64,000 nucleotides of DNA from Emmonsiellopsis sp. PD_33 (GCA_032988165.1 JANTQF010000005.1:124001-188000), one strand, 5' to 3'. Counted from the first letter of the stretch, positions 48,076-60,239 are shown. Notes: generated from the sequence alone by a model not told the origin. Numbers and translations: made by a program.

Positions 48076-49183
48076 GGCTAGCTCTGTTTCTTATTAGATT
48101 CGACTGTCCAGACTCCAGTATAGGTATTTTATGTAAAGCAAGTTTTCTCTCCCTCGGGATGAAAATATCCGCTTATATCTTGCATATATGGTCAGGCGTT
48201 ACTCACCCCCTGTCTTCGAACTGCTTTTGCCTTTCGTTTTAGGTTCTATCTTCCTATAAATAGGGATACACTTCTGAGCATACACTATTCTTTATTAGTA
48301 GAATCTGGGGCTTGGATCGCATATTCACGCTGGGGCCGCTTGTTGCTGGGGCAAGAAAAAGTGGTCAATATGTATGGGAGTCATGGAATGATTTATATTC
48401 CTGAACCAGAGCTTTGGCAGTGTTGGACGGTGATTTTCCGGTGTCCGTTTCGATTCCTCTGATATCTAGATTGTTAGTATGTTGTTTACAAATAAATACT
48501 CGGAATTTAGAACTAAATTTCGGGATTTATTTGCATTTAGCTTTGGTGTTGGCATACTATCTATGCATGCATGAAAAGGATGAAGTAGGGGGGAGTGGGG
48601 GTAGGAAACACTACTAGTATGCAATGTTATATAAGTTATATCAGCTTATTTGCTACTCCGTAGTTTAGGCTCACTGACAGGAATTTACAGTAGTCTTTTG
48701 GATGCTTTACGTTGCTTCTGATATCTCATCGAATAGGAACGAACAAGTGCCGCACGCCGCTGGTCTATCAATCGACACAGAGGACGGCATTAAAAGGGGG
48801 TTTTCGGGTTGGATATGCCCAGGTGGACCGAGATCCCTACCCTTAAAAGGATAGTTAGCTAACTAACTAACTAATGTAGGCGGTTTGTCACTAACTAACT
48901 CGTAACTACCTAGGTAGTCTAGCCCTAACTCAGTCCCCGGATGGATCTATGCTGCTTCGCTATCTCCTCCACTGCGGGGGGATATGGATGAGGGGCAATA
49001 CGCGGGCTGGCAACGGCGGATTTGATCTGATAACTAGTCAGCTTTAAGCGCAAATGGATTATCTTAAAAGCTGACTGAGTCCCTCCTCTGCAAATCCTGC
49101 AATCGCTTTATAATACAGCAGCCTAACCACAACACCCCTCTTCCTTCTTCCCTCCCAAGCCGGAATCAGATAACAGCCCAGCA
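48076..49183. other. Intergenic region with CTAA repeats
   Basis: This 1.1-kb interval lies upstream of the short-chain dehydrogenase gene. It is AT-rich and contains CTAA tandem copies at 48859-48874, a second short CTAA group near 48890-48900 and a CTACCTAGGTAG palindrome at 48906-48917. No gene is seen. Confidence 0.6.
48851..48917. repeat. CTAA tandem repeats and a 12-bp palindrome
   Basis: Four CTAA copies (48859-48874) directly follow ATAGTTAG, forming a small inverted TTAG/CTAA arrangement. A second cluster follows at 48890-48900, and then the perfect palindrome CTACCTAGGTAG (48906-48917). They lie about 270-330 bp upstream of the dehydrogenase start codon and could be factor-binding sites; no factor is assigned. 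Confidence 0.7.
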
Positions 49184-50596
49184 ATGGCTACTCCAAGCGG
49201 ACCACGCCTACAGGACAAAGTCGCCATTATCACCGGCAGCTCATCGGGGATCGGACGGAGTATTGCTCTGGCCTATGCTGCGCAGGGCGCATATGTTGCT
49301 TGCTCGGATATAAACCCTGCGCCGAACGGTAGGGACTCATCCACCACCAGCACCACCACTACCACGGGGATTGCACTGAATCGCAAATATCCTTCCCGCC
49401 TACTTGAGCTCGGGGTTGGACAACTGCATGCTAATTCATGTTACCTCCGTTTTGAGTGAAATATAGGCGATGAAAAAGCAACCCATGACGCCATCAATGA
49501 AGCATATCCTGCACCCGCCGGCGGTAAGGGACCACAGCGCGCTGTATTCGTGAAGGTGGACGTGACTGTGTCTGCTGAGGTTGAGGAGCTGGTAAAGGAG
49601 TGTGTGAAGGTTTTTGGGAGGTTGGATGTGTAGGTTCCATCCCCCCCTTTTTTTGAGCTGTGAAACTTTATCTGCGACAGTTATCTCCTGGTTTCTCGTA
49701 CGGGAATTTTTTTTTATGAAGAAGTTTTACGTGGATGAGCTGGATCTCCATGTAGTTCATTTACATGGACAGTTCACATAAACGAAAAGAAAAAATAATT
49801 TATAGCTAAGCAAACATTTTTCGACAGAATGGTCAACAACGCCGGCATAAGCCCCGCCGGCCTCCAGAAGCCCGGTCAACGAATACACGATATCGACGAA
49901 GTATCCTGGGACAAGGTCATGGGAATTAACGGGAAGGGTGTTTGGCTAGGGTGTAGTAAGTCAGAAACAACCAAAAGAAAGAGAGAGAAGAAGAACATCG
50001 GAGAATCGCGACAAGAGATATGTCTCGTAGTATCTATGATCCTAAACGATCCCTCTCCCATATAGAATTCGCAGCCGGCCAAATGCTTGCCCAAGACCCC
50101 CATCCCAGCGGCGACAGGGGCTGGATTATCAACATGACCTCCGTCCTCGGCACCGTCGGCTCGCCATTCGCATCCACATACGCCGCATCGAAGCATGCTG
50201 TTATCGGGGTCACGAAGAGTGTTGCCTTGGAGTATGCCAAGGATAGAATGTAATGTTTTTTTGTTCTCGTCACATATCCTCCATACTTCAAGCCACCCAT
50301 TTGAATCCAACCCGCATTTCACTAATATGTATCAATATCTCGCCTTCTAAAGCCACGTCAACGCTTTAGCCCCCGGCTATACCGAAACCCCCCTACTTGC
50401 TCGTCTCGCGGATGCGAAGAGCGACGATCCCTATAGGAAGGGAGCTTATAATGCCCTGCTCGCTATGCATCCGTTCGACTCGCGGCTTGGCCAACCAGAT
50501 GATATCTCGGGGGCTGCGGTGTTTTTGGCGTCCGAGGAGGCGAAATGGATGACGGGCTCTACGCTGCAGGTTGACGGTGGGTATGTGGCTCACTGA
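49184..50596 (+). CDS. Short-chain dehydrogenase/reductase (SDR)
   Basis: This is a predicted NAD(P)-dependent oxidoreductase with a classical SDR fold; its substrate is unknown. Five exons (49184-49328, 49467-49629, 49828-49955, 50066-50249, 50353-50596) total 864 nt, or 287 residues. The cofactor motif is TGSSSGIG (residues 17-24), followed by NNAGIS, the catalytic Ser in INMTSVLG, and the YAASK pair of catalytic Tyr and Lys. The C-terminal block contains HVNALAPGYTETPLL, QPDDISGAAVFLASEEAKWMTG and LQVDGGY, all usual for the family. The last intron (50250-50352) appears to end in AAG, a non-standard acceptor. No other join keeps the conserved DRI-HVNALAPG continuity as well. The first donor (GTAGGG) is weak but also needed. 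No biosynthetic cluster surrounds the gene. Confidence 0.9.
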
Positions 50597-51516
50597 GAGG
50601 TGGAAAGGAGGTGTTTAGAGTGGTCAACGATTGACGAGGGACGAAGAGTCGTGTAATTAATGTGCGTTGTTGATGTAGATTGTTAGTAAAGTGGCCATTT
50701 GGGGGATAGAATGGACGAGGGATGGATCAATTCAAAGCTCAGTTGATGGTTTGATTGGTGCAGGACGTAGTAGCTTCGTCGTGTGTAAAAACAAATCAAA
50801 TCACCAAAAAAAAAAGACTATGCAATATAACCCAACAAGAAAGAGAAAGTGAAAAGCGTATGACAAAGAGAATATATATGGACATCTAAATACAGACATG
50901 CAATCAAAACATCAGCCACATCAAACATGAGAAATCTCACGCAACTCGCGTCTTGAAAAACAAACCGAGTAAAAAAATGATAAACAAGAGGCATTACATT
51001 ACACACAGAAATGCAAAACAAAAAATTCATATCAGTCATTCATATCGCGTCGTGTCAAGTCATCGTAATTGCAAAAATAGAACATATATACAGCCAGGGA
51101 GGACGTATATAAGCATCAAGGGAAAAAAAGAAAGCCAAAAACAAAAAAAAAAGGCGAGTTACCTCCCCCCAAAGGCAGACACCCAGAGACCAACGACCAC
51201 GCTGCTTTTATGGGAAAACGACAGGGTAGTAGGGGAGAAAGAAGAAGTGCCATAGCATAGGTGATCCGAAGGTCTCGTGATGCAGCAAACGGGGAGAATA
51301 ACAGCCGAAAAAACCATTGAGCCAAGAAATGGTTCATGAAGCAAGGCTAGGACTGAAGTAAGAATTTGATGACATAGCTTCGTATCGGGGCTTTAGCTTC
51401 GTTTTCCCATTTGACGACCAAAGTATGGCGCATGCGTGAACTAGGGCGGAAATCGGAATGTGTGTGGATGGCAGGACAGTCTTCGCAAACATTATCGATA
51501 AGGTCGGTTCGTCCAC
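50597..51516. other. Convergent intergenic region
   Basis: This is about 0.9 kb between the stops of the dehydrogenase (+) and the Whi5-like gene (-). It is A-rich at 50800-51180, with an A9 run near 51141-51151, as expected for minus-strand 3' UTR read from the plus strand. No gene is seen. Confidence 0.6.
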
Positions 51517-53313
51517 TTAACGATTGAACCCTGTTATTTCCTTGTCATATTGACTGTTAAAATGAGCCAACCAGGCGCCATCGATTTCATCATCGCTATC
51601 ATTCAGCTCGTCCAGCATGCGGTCAATCTCGTCTCCAGCCTCGTGTTCACGAACAGTGGACATGTTTCCATTTCGAAGGTAAGTCTCGTGCGAACCATTA
51701 CTTTCATCATCAGCAAAACTGACTTTTCTGGCAGGACGAGAGGTGCTGGGCGCCTGGCTATGTTGTATCCCTAAACCCAGCCTATTGTCGATGGTTGAAT
51801 TATGGCGAGCGGGTCCAGGACCGGATATAGGGGCGGGTGGGGCCAGGTGCGACCCATTACGTTGCGAATTTTGCGAATTTGGATGATATCCTGAGTTTTC
51901 GGGGCTTGACATAAATAGTAACGTTTCAATTGCATCTTTTTCCATCAGAGCATTTTGAGACGGAGTTCTCAGCTTTGGGATAGGGGGTACGTTGGTGGAT
52001 GGAGTTAAAGATTGGTATGACGATTGAGTTTGGAATTGAGGAGGAGTGTCCGGTATTGGTAGAGATGTGGTAGTGCCATTGGTTTGAGTAGACGAAGCGG
52101 AGGGTTGCCCGTCCGGTTGATCTCGAGGGGAATAATTGCGATTGGTGTATGCATTTTGTAATAGCGCGTCATTTGGGTTCGGTCGTCGCCGTGTCGTATT
52201 ACCATTTCCAGACACTATATCGGCAGGTGGAGCAAGTCGTGGATGTTTGTTATTTGCAATACTAGCCGGAGGGAGATATGTACCATCTTTGCCATTTGGC
52301 GAAGCCGACTGCGTGCGCCCCGCACGCCCGTTAATTGAAGATATTGATGTAGGGTTTGGTGGGAAATTGGTATTTCGATGATTTGAAGAGCCATTGGTTG
52401 TAGGAGTGATACTAATGCTATGTCGAGCGCGTACATGTTTTGGTGTTCCTTTGGGCGAACGGGAGGGGCTTTTGAAGCCCATAGACAGTGACGCTTGTGA
52501 TGGAGGCGAATAGCCCAATATAGGTGGAATGGCATGTATTTTTTCTAAGTTGTGTGAATGCCAATCCTTTTCAACCTTTGAGGCCGCATAGGATAATCGA
52601 GAACGGAGCTGAGCAGATAGCTGGAGCGACATGAATTAGCACAAAACATGAACGGGCCAGAAAGAAGCTCCTGATGGATCAGTAATTACCTCCGCAATTC
52701 TACTCCCAGTTGAATCAGTGCTCAATGTTCTCGAATGATGGTTAGCCATGACTGGCCTTGGGCTCTGAAAATGCGCGGAGGAAACCGTCGACTTCATTTC
52801 CCCACTAGCTGTCCTCTTTTGCCCTTGTGTCAATTCAGTTGCCGTCTTGGCCTTCGATGGGCTTCCATTTGGTGTTTTTGAGACCATCACTCTAGCCGAA
52901 TCCAGTGATGTCGTTGGGCCTATTTCTGCGGTTTTAGGGTGCGCATGGATATCCGAAGTCAAGGAAGTTTTCGCGGGGGACCGGGAGAAGGGGAACGGCG
53001 TATAATCATGGGGTGAGAAGCCTGATAATGGAGTGGAAGGTGTGAGATTGGCATCGATTGGATCTGTAAAGGGGGATCGGTTGATGGTGGTGGAGGTATG
53101 GAGACGAGGCAAGATGTCATTGTTGCTTATGGTAGAAAGCGGCGATGTCGGTTTGCTATTCATGGCATTGAAATTGCCAGTATACTCGGGGTGTGCCATA
53201 GCAATGCCGCGGAAGGATGATTGAGTATTCTTAAGGCGGTCGTTGGGCAGGGATCCGCGTATGGGCCTCGAGGGCGGAGCGGGAGACTGCGCAAGTGGCG
53301 GCTGGGGAAACAT
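51517..53313 (-). CDS. WHI5: Whi5/Nrm1-like G1/S transcriptional repressor
   Basis: This is the probable fungal counterpart of Whi5/Nrm1, repressors that bind SBF/MBF-type complexes and restrain G1/S transcription, and are functionally like Rb. Exon 1 is 52690-53313 and exon 2 is 51517-52620, with a 69-bp intron (52621-52689), giving 575 residues. Two features identify it. First is a helical basic block just after the intron, LSAQLRSRLSYAASKVEKDW, similar to the Whi5 family region. Second is the GTB (G1/S transcription factor binding) motif DAIETLLFMSSPENSGY near residue 435. The rest is disordered and Ser/Pro/Thr-rich, with many SP and TP sites expected to be cyclin-dependent kinase targets (SPSRSPKGTP, TPSTPLSGFSP). 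The acidic C-terminus contains EIDRMLDELNDSDDEIDGAW. The family call rests mainly on the GTB motif; whether it acts as Whi5 or Nrm1 cannot be told. Confidence 0.85.
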
Positions 53314-54177
53314 TCCTGCCCACAGCCGTCAATCGGACTCGAATATTCGTTTATTTTAGCTGGCGGCACAGTGGGAAAAGCGTACGATGGTGTTTAATAT
53401 ACCGAGATGGCCAGCAACCATAGATATAGCGGGGGTGATGGTTGCTGTCGCAAAACGTTGGGATCGACGTCGCGTGGCTGGTGTGATGTGATGACCGAGT
53501 AAAAGTCCGTTTCAAAGCTCAATCAGGCGAAAACGGAACGGCTTGACACAGGGAGCGACAACCTTAGGCCAGCAAGGGTATGCAGCGCCTGGCACTGGAT
53601 CGTTCTTCGATTGACTGACGTTGATGTGGCTATCCGCGCTGGGCCAAGCACAGGAAGTGGGAAGAAGAGAGGCTAAAGAGATGGTAACCGTAGTGATGTC
53701 GTAGCGCGCGTGCTGGCCGTGAGAATGATCGCCATGGTCCGGATCACAATGTATATCGATACCGATGCATTTTCTCTCCAGTAGGCAGATACCTGGCTGT
53801 CGCTGTCTTTTCCTCCTCGACCTCGTCGTCGTCGTCGAATTCCAAAATTCGTCGCTCGGAAGAAGACGCGTCGCGGCGCGGTCACGAGCGCCCACGTGAT
53901 ATAGACGAGGTCACATGACTCGCGGATATCAAACTTCGATTCAGGGGGATAAGCTGATCAATCAGGGAAATATTGTAAACTATCTACGGGTAGACTGGTC
54001 CATTGGGATTGATCACACGAAACAATGCTGGTATACCAACCGCTGCTTTTGCCGCCGTAAATTGATTCCACCCAATCCGCTGAACAAGAAGGGGTAAACT
54101 GCATGAAAAACGCCAGCAACAAAATACTCTATACAACACAACCAATGCCAATGTCCGTCTATTCAAGAACACAATCA
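53314..54177. other. Intergenic between two minus-strand genes
   Basis: This interval contains the Whi5-like promoter/5' UTR and the BMS1 3' UTR. A 127-codon minus-strand frame at 53512-53895 has no recognisable domain and is not called as a gene. An intron-like CAG lies just before the Whi5-like ATG, so a 5'-UTR intron is possible. Confidence 0.5.
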
Positions 54178-57100
54178 TTACTTCCTCTTCTTCCCAAATC
54201 TGCCACCCTCCCCGTCTTCATTCTTCCGTTTCTTTCCTTCCCGTCGCCAATACTCATCACGCTCTCTCTTCTCCCGCTCCTTTTTCTTCTCTGCGTTCTC
54301 CGCGACCTTGGCCCGATATACCTTCCTGCGCTCTTCTTGGGCAGCCTGGCGCTTCGCTACCTTCTCATTCCTCATGGTCGTCAGCTTCTGCAGCAAATCC
54401 CGGGCTTTCTTTTCTTCTCCTCCTAGAACAACGGCTCGTTTCTGCAGGTACGATTCGGTCTTACGGGGTCTCATCTTCGTGATTTGCGACTTGAAGGGAA
54501 GATCTGCCGCGAGTTGACGGGGAACGCGAAGAGGGTTGAAGTGTCGTGTCGGGCGCTCAATTGGCTTGTAGGCGGAATCCTTTTCAAGGGGCGTAGGGAT
54601 ATTTTGGTCTCGACGGACTTCTCCTGTAAGGCGCATCCCCTTCCAGCCTGTTTCATCTTCGTCGTCCAGGAGGTTGGTGACAGGATTGTAGTATCGATGT
54701 GGCTTTATAGGGTACCAGCCTCGAAGGAAGACGATATCACTCATGAGAATCTTGTCTTCAAAAGTTGCACGGAAATGTCCTTCGGGCTTGCTCAAGGCAC
54801 GCTTTATCTGACCACGAATTCCGGAAACAGTACGGATGCTGGCGCCTTCGAACTTGGCGATTTCGAGAGCAGAGGTGAACATGTCTTTGATGAAGGCAGT
54901 ATTTCGGAAGATCTTGTATGGATGTCCAGTTAGTTTGAGCTTCTTCACAATTTCTGTGCTCTCGTCCACGTTCAATACGACACCACTGGCTGCTATCCGG
55001 AAGCCGGGATTCTTGTTCGAAAAGGATTGCACACAGCAGAAACCGGTATTAGGCGCAACAAGAGGTCCGTAGAAGGTGCCAAAGCAATGCATGTGCTCAG
55101 GGGTATATTTCAACATGCGATTCCGTGTTCGGGAGTCAGAAATGCTGTAGACGGGCGTGGTTTGGAATCGTCTCCAACCAAGCGAGAAAATGAGAGGATC
55201 GTTCGTCTTGAGGATCTTCTTGTGCCATCTGTGTCTCTTGATCCGCACCTGGACAAAGCCAAATCGATCTTCCGTAGGGGCAAGTCCTCCCACAATAACA
55301 GGGTACCGAGGGTTGAACCGCGTCGAGAATTCGCAGGGAACTTTCTCCAGGACAATTCTTGCGTAAGTACCCGCTTTATATCCTTCCGCTCTAGCTCTGG
55401 AAAGGGCATCAAGGGAGTCGAATTCTGCTCGGTTGATGTCAAGTTGCTTTTGGAGCATGGCCTTCTGCGCATCGTACCATTCGTCTTCGCCAAACTCATC
55501 CTCGGCTTTCCCCTCGCGGGCGCCTTCTTTGGCATTCGCAAAACCTTCTCGATCTTCTTCCTCAAAACGAAGTTTGAGTTCCTCCTTTCTCTTCGCATTT
55601 TTCTCTCTCTCTGCCTCAAGATCCTCGGGTACGTTTTCATCGCCCTTCTCATTATCTTCCCCGCCAACTACTTCTCCAGTTTCGAGATCCTCAAACGCTC
55701 CGTCTCCCTCGTCATCAGAATCTATGCCGCCAAACTCTGAGTCTTCGTCATCATCATCGTCTTCATCATCTGATCCACCTTTGGAAATTTTGGCACTAGC
55801 AAACCTGCGCCGCAAGGATTGAATGTTTTCGTCATCTGCCCATTTATTTTCGAGCTCCTCGTAGTCGAAGGTTGGAATTGTTCTGTCGTCCGATTCTTCA
55901 TTCTCCACATTCGTTTTCTTGAAAAAGTCATCAGCTTCCTCGTCATCCTCCTCCTCTTCTTTGGCGTCCTCAGTTTCGTTCCCAGTCCATCGTTTGACGA
56001 CATCTTCTGGCGAGAGAGACTCGTCATAGAGCATTCGCGTGAGGTCAGCAATGCGGTAAGGTATTCTCTTTCCAAAGGCCGCTTTAGCATTGGCGGACAG
56101 GTTCTCTTTCCAACGTAAAGTTCCGTCATCGACATCAGAGTCGTCATCGAAGTCACCTTCACTCTCCAATTCCTGATCTTCCACTGAAGATATTGAACCA
56201 AGATCGGAGTCACTATCTGCGAAGGCGATATCATCCTCGTCCCGACGACCGGAGCTATTTTGTCGCTCTCGGAAATTAGTTTCAAAATCAGCAGGAGGAA
56301 CAGCATCCTCATCTTCATCTTCATCTTCACTTTCCGAGCCCTCCTCCTCTTCGTCCTCATCTTCGCCGGATTCGAAGCCTTCGTCCTCGTCCCCGACAAT
56401 ATCCCTCTCTTGCCCTTCGGTCAATCGGACCTTTCGCCGTTGTTTTCTTCCAACTTCTTCAGTCTCGTCCACATCCGTAGGCCCGATCGTATCTCCATCC
56501 CTAAATAGCCTCACGCCAGCCGGTGCCTCTCCAAGCAATTTCCGCTCACCCTGTAAATTAACAACTAACTGCTCTCCCAATCCTCTTTCCTCGTCGCTGT
56601 CTGCATCACGGTCGAAAGTAGCTGTCTTGACCTCAATGTAAACCGCATCTTTATCGACCAGCACACCGCCAACGTCAGACATAGGAGCAAACAGTAGCTT
56701 CTGTTTCTCTCCTAATCGTCTTCGTCCCGATTTTCCAGTTGCCTTAGCGACTGCTTGGTCCATGTACGGCGTAGGGCAAGGGTCAGGTAACGCTTCGATG
56801 GACGAGACACTAAGATCTCCAACACCAGGAACGTGTACTCTTGCGCCAAGGGCAGGGAAATTCGTGCCCCGAAGATATCCGTAGAGCGCAACCGTTCTAT
56901 CGCATTTCGGGTTCTCCTCAATTGCGGTCGGCGGAGTAATATCCAAGAATCTATCAGCTAGACAATAAGGATGCGAATTTCTCCATATGAGTGGACGAGG
57001 GTTCTTCATGACGGATAAAAATCGGGACAGATTGTGTATCTCCCGATCAGGATAGCGGCCATTCATAACTCCAGACAGATAAAACAGCTTTGCGCCCTGG

Positions 57101-57909
57101 TATAATTCACTCCAAAATCGATGCTTTAGCCGTTTCTTCGCCGCTCGTAGGGTGCTCTGTTTTTTGAAAAGGTCGAGATGAGTGAGGATTCCGAAAACAT
57201 TTCCTGGCATACCACTGGCGGATAGCGCATTCAGGAACTCCATTGTCTCCATCTCAAATCCATAGTTGCCATCGATCATGAGCAGGACGATGTCCGCAAT
57301 CTTAGCTACATCAATCATGCTTGCTAGCGAGTCGGACGGGCATTCGAGGAAGGTTAGTCGTCTTCGTTTTGACGTTACAACTGTGAGGGGGCCGGAAGGA
57401 GAGCTGAGGGTTTGCTTCGAATAGCGCTTAATGAGGGACTTTATGAGGGTTGTTTTGCCGACCTGCGAAGGAACATATCATATTAGCATGGTCCTGGTCT
57501 ATTGTAGATTCCGCGCAATCAGAGGCGCATCGGAAAACGTACCCCTGGAGGACCAACCACCGCGACAACGATCGGGGGTGCCTCCTCCGGCAGGCGGTCC
57601 ACGAGCGGGACATGGAGTCTCTTTTCCTTGATCTAGATACACGAAGTAACGGTGAGCTTCAAGCTGCGATAAATGGGAGGAACTCTGGCAAGACGAACAT
57701 CATGAGATCTAGCGGCCTGTTTTTGCATGCGCCCCGCATGCGCGACGGCAAAGGCTTTCACATTGGGACCTGCAAAAGTTCCGGAGTTGAATTAGCTATT
57801 TGGCTTCAAATCGAATTTTGCGGGAGGACGAATGGAACTGCATACCGCTGTGGTCCTTCTTTTTCTTCTCCTTCGACTTCCGATGAGGTCTATTGACCTG
57901 ATCCTCCAT
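54178..57909 (-). CDS. BMS1: Bms1, GTPase of 40S ribosome assembly
   Basis: This is a nucleolar GTPase of the SSU processome that works with Rcl1 in 18S rRNA maturation. Four exons (57846-57909, 57699-57769, 57543-57632, 54178-57462) give 1169 residues, close to yeast Bms1 at 1183. The N-terminus is basic (KSKEKKKKDH). The conserved block GPNVKAFAVAHAGRMQKQAA is followed by the P-loop GPPGVGKTT at about residues 72-80, cut by intron 3 between GPPG and VGKTT. FLECPSD and ILTHLDLF are the later G motifs. Residues about 350-660 are extremely acidic (Asp/Glu/Ser), typical of the family. The C-terminal half carries the Bms1/Tsr1 signature with ARIVLEKVPCEFSTRFNPRY, EDRFGFVQVRIKRHRWHKK and FGTFYGPLVAPNTGF. 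The end is basic (RFGKKRK). Introns have donors GTATGC, GTTCGT and GTACGT. Identification is firm. Confidence 0.97.
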
Positions 57910-60239
57910 TTTGAAAAAAGACAAGCGCTTCGCTTTTCACAGAAGCGGGAGGGATCGAGGACAAAGCTGCTTTGTTCAATCTCTCTCCTTCAATTACCGT
58001 CGACTCCGGCTTCAAAATTTCTGGTTTTCTCCAAAAAAATGTTCCGCACGTTTATCCGGGCCGATAGGCAGATTATGTCAGCTGGCTTGAGGGCGGTTGA
58101 TAAGCGAAATCGCTGTGATTGGCCGGTTTAAGCGCGCCTCAAACTCACGGCATAAACAACTTCCCTTGGACATTTCCTCGCAGAATTACGAGGAAATTTT
58201 CAATATCACAGAGAGTTTTCTGGCGGGGATCAGCGCGAGTCTAGTGCATTCGCACTGTGGCTTGATTTTTCCCATTGACTTTATTTTCTCCTTTCTCCGA
58301 CTTCTGCCGGAGAGATACTATCCCCAATTATCCACATAATTTTCAAACGTTCCCTGACTATTTTTATAAAGGGATTTTTTGCCCCCGCCATTCTATCTCC
58401 GAAAGTACAACATCCAGATCGTACCTGACAGAAACGCGGCTCATCCTCCTGACATATGCTGAAACCGCACTTCCTAGAAGCAATAACCCACCTATCTCAC
58501 CAACATCTACAACCATATGCCCCAGTAACGACACTTCAAAGCAATACGATTTAATGTGGGAATCATATGTTGGGATAGATCTTGGCCCTAAGGAGAGAAT
58601 GTCTACGGGAAAGAACTGTCTTCTCCGGTCGGATACCAGTACGCTAACATGTTCACATCATCGGCGCACTGCATCTTCATAGCCGCACTTGGAGGAACGG
58701 GAAAAGAAAAGCCACAAATTAAGTGTCCTTCTTTATACCCCTCATGTTGCCGGTAGGGAAATCAACCTTCTTGGCTGTTCTTCATTATTCGCGGCTGACC
58801 CTGCGCGACGAATGTATCGAGGGGAAAAAATGAAAAATGGAAAATGAGAGCTTCACGAGGCAACTTCTGAGAAGACTGATTACTGGATTAAGTTACCCTA
58901 CCTGCCTAATCAGTGTTCTATTTCCCGTTGATATCACATATACCAAGCATAGGCTCGGTGGCATTTGAAACGAACCCCTCATCCATATAGCCAGTCCCTT
59001 AGCCACCTCCCCACATCCACGCTTCAACCATACCACTTACATCCTAAAACGCACACCTAAATCGACATTTTGAGGTGAGAGTGGATTCTAGCTTCACAGC
59101 CACATAACTACATAGCAGCCCAGGGTAAAAAAGGGCAGGGCGCATTGGAACCATTTATCCTGCATGATGGGTGGAAGGAATCATTCATAACCATACTACA
59201 TAACCATAACCTAACCATAACCTAGCCACAAATAGTTAACTTCCACGCTGAAGAAATAACCAAGAAGCAAGAAAAGTAACTCCTTACCATACTAAGAAGC
59301 TAAAAATTGCCTGTAAAGTATTTTAACAGGCTCCTTTAACTCACTTCTAACTCACCCAAGCCATATCATTTAGCCCTAACTTAGGGCTAGCGCTTCTCCA
59401 GCCTCCTCCCCCGCCCAGCCGCCCCCCGCCCCCGCGGGAACAGATAAGATTACTACAGTATGCAGTAGCATACAACTCCCGTCATTCTCCTATCTATCTA
59501 CCAATCTGCCTACATATGTGATGTCCCAAGACATGTAGTCCATCAAAAGAACAACCCAACAATTTTCGTCAATCTCAATACGAGAAAACGAATACAACAT
59601 ACCCCTCCCTCCCCACACCCCCAAACAAGAAAGAAACCCGCGTGCTTAATAATACCAATACCCCTGAGGCCCCTTCTTTAGAAGAAACGGTCGATATCGC
59701 GCGCGTTACGCTCTTTCAGTGAACATTACTAATCCTCCTTCTCGTCGATCGGTAGTAGCTCAAGACCAAATGGTCGACTTGGATTTTTGATTCGGTACTA
59801 GCACGTCGTACGCCGTGTTGTAGCGCATTGGCAGGTGTCATGATGCAGATTGTTGGTGTCATAATGCATATTGGTTGTTGATTTGAGGGTGTGTATTATT
59901 AATCTGATGGAGGTTTTGATGCGGGGGAAAGAAGATGAGGGAGGAAGATGTCAATTGAAGGGCGTGTTTGTTGTTGTTGATGTTGTTGTGGGCTGGGCTT
60001 AGAGGAGGATAGAGGAGAGAGGAGAGGAAGATGGGGAGTAGGTAGGTGGATAGATAGGCAATTCGAAGTTGTGAAAACTCGTAACGTTGATCTCCACGGC
60101 CGCGGGGTTTGGCCTATATAAAGGCGGGTGCCTGGCATATCTTTTTCTTCATTTCTCAATTGGAACGCCAGAGAAGAAGGAAGCATCAATTGAGTGTCTC
60201 GACATTGCGATTTTGCCCAAAGGAAGACAGTAGTTACAG
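57910..60239. other. Gene-poor stretch upstream of BMS1 and the DUF1989 gene
   Basis: This is about 2.3 kb between two divergently placed genes with no frame above 135 codons and no recognisable domain. It contains a run of CATAACC/CTAACC-like short repeats at about 59190-59226, a 19-bp palindrome at 59371-59389 and one GATA-type site (AGATAA) at 59442-59447. It may hold long promoters or a noncoding transcript; the sequence alone does not decide. Confidence 0.5.
59371..59389. repeat. 19-bp perfect palindrome with telomere-like arms
   Basis: The arm TAGCCCTAA (59371-59379), a single C, and the arm TTAGGGCTA (59381-59389) form a perfect inverted repeat. Each arm includes CCCTAA or TTAGGG, the unit of fungal telomeres. 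A short palindrome like this could be a dimeric transcription-factor site; with one unit per arm it is not a telomere remnant. Confidence 0.85.

Noticed and set aside
53512..53895. 127-codon minus-strand frame between the Whi5-like gene and BMS1
   Set aside because: It has no recognisable domain, lies in the Whi5-like gene's upstream region, and its Thr/Arg/His-rich composition looks like chance.
59190..59389. Interstitial telomere remnant
   Set aside because: Only single TTAGGG/CCCTAA units and degenerate repeats are present, with no tandem array.
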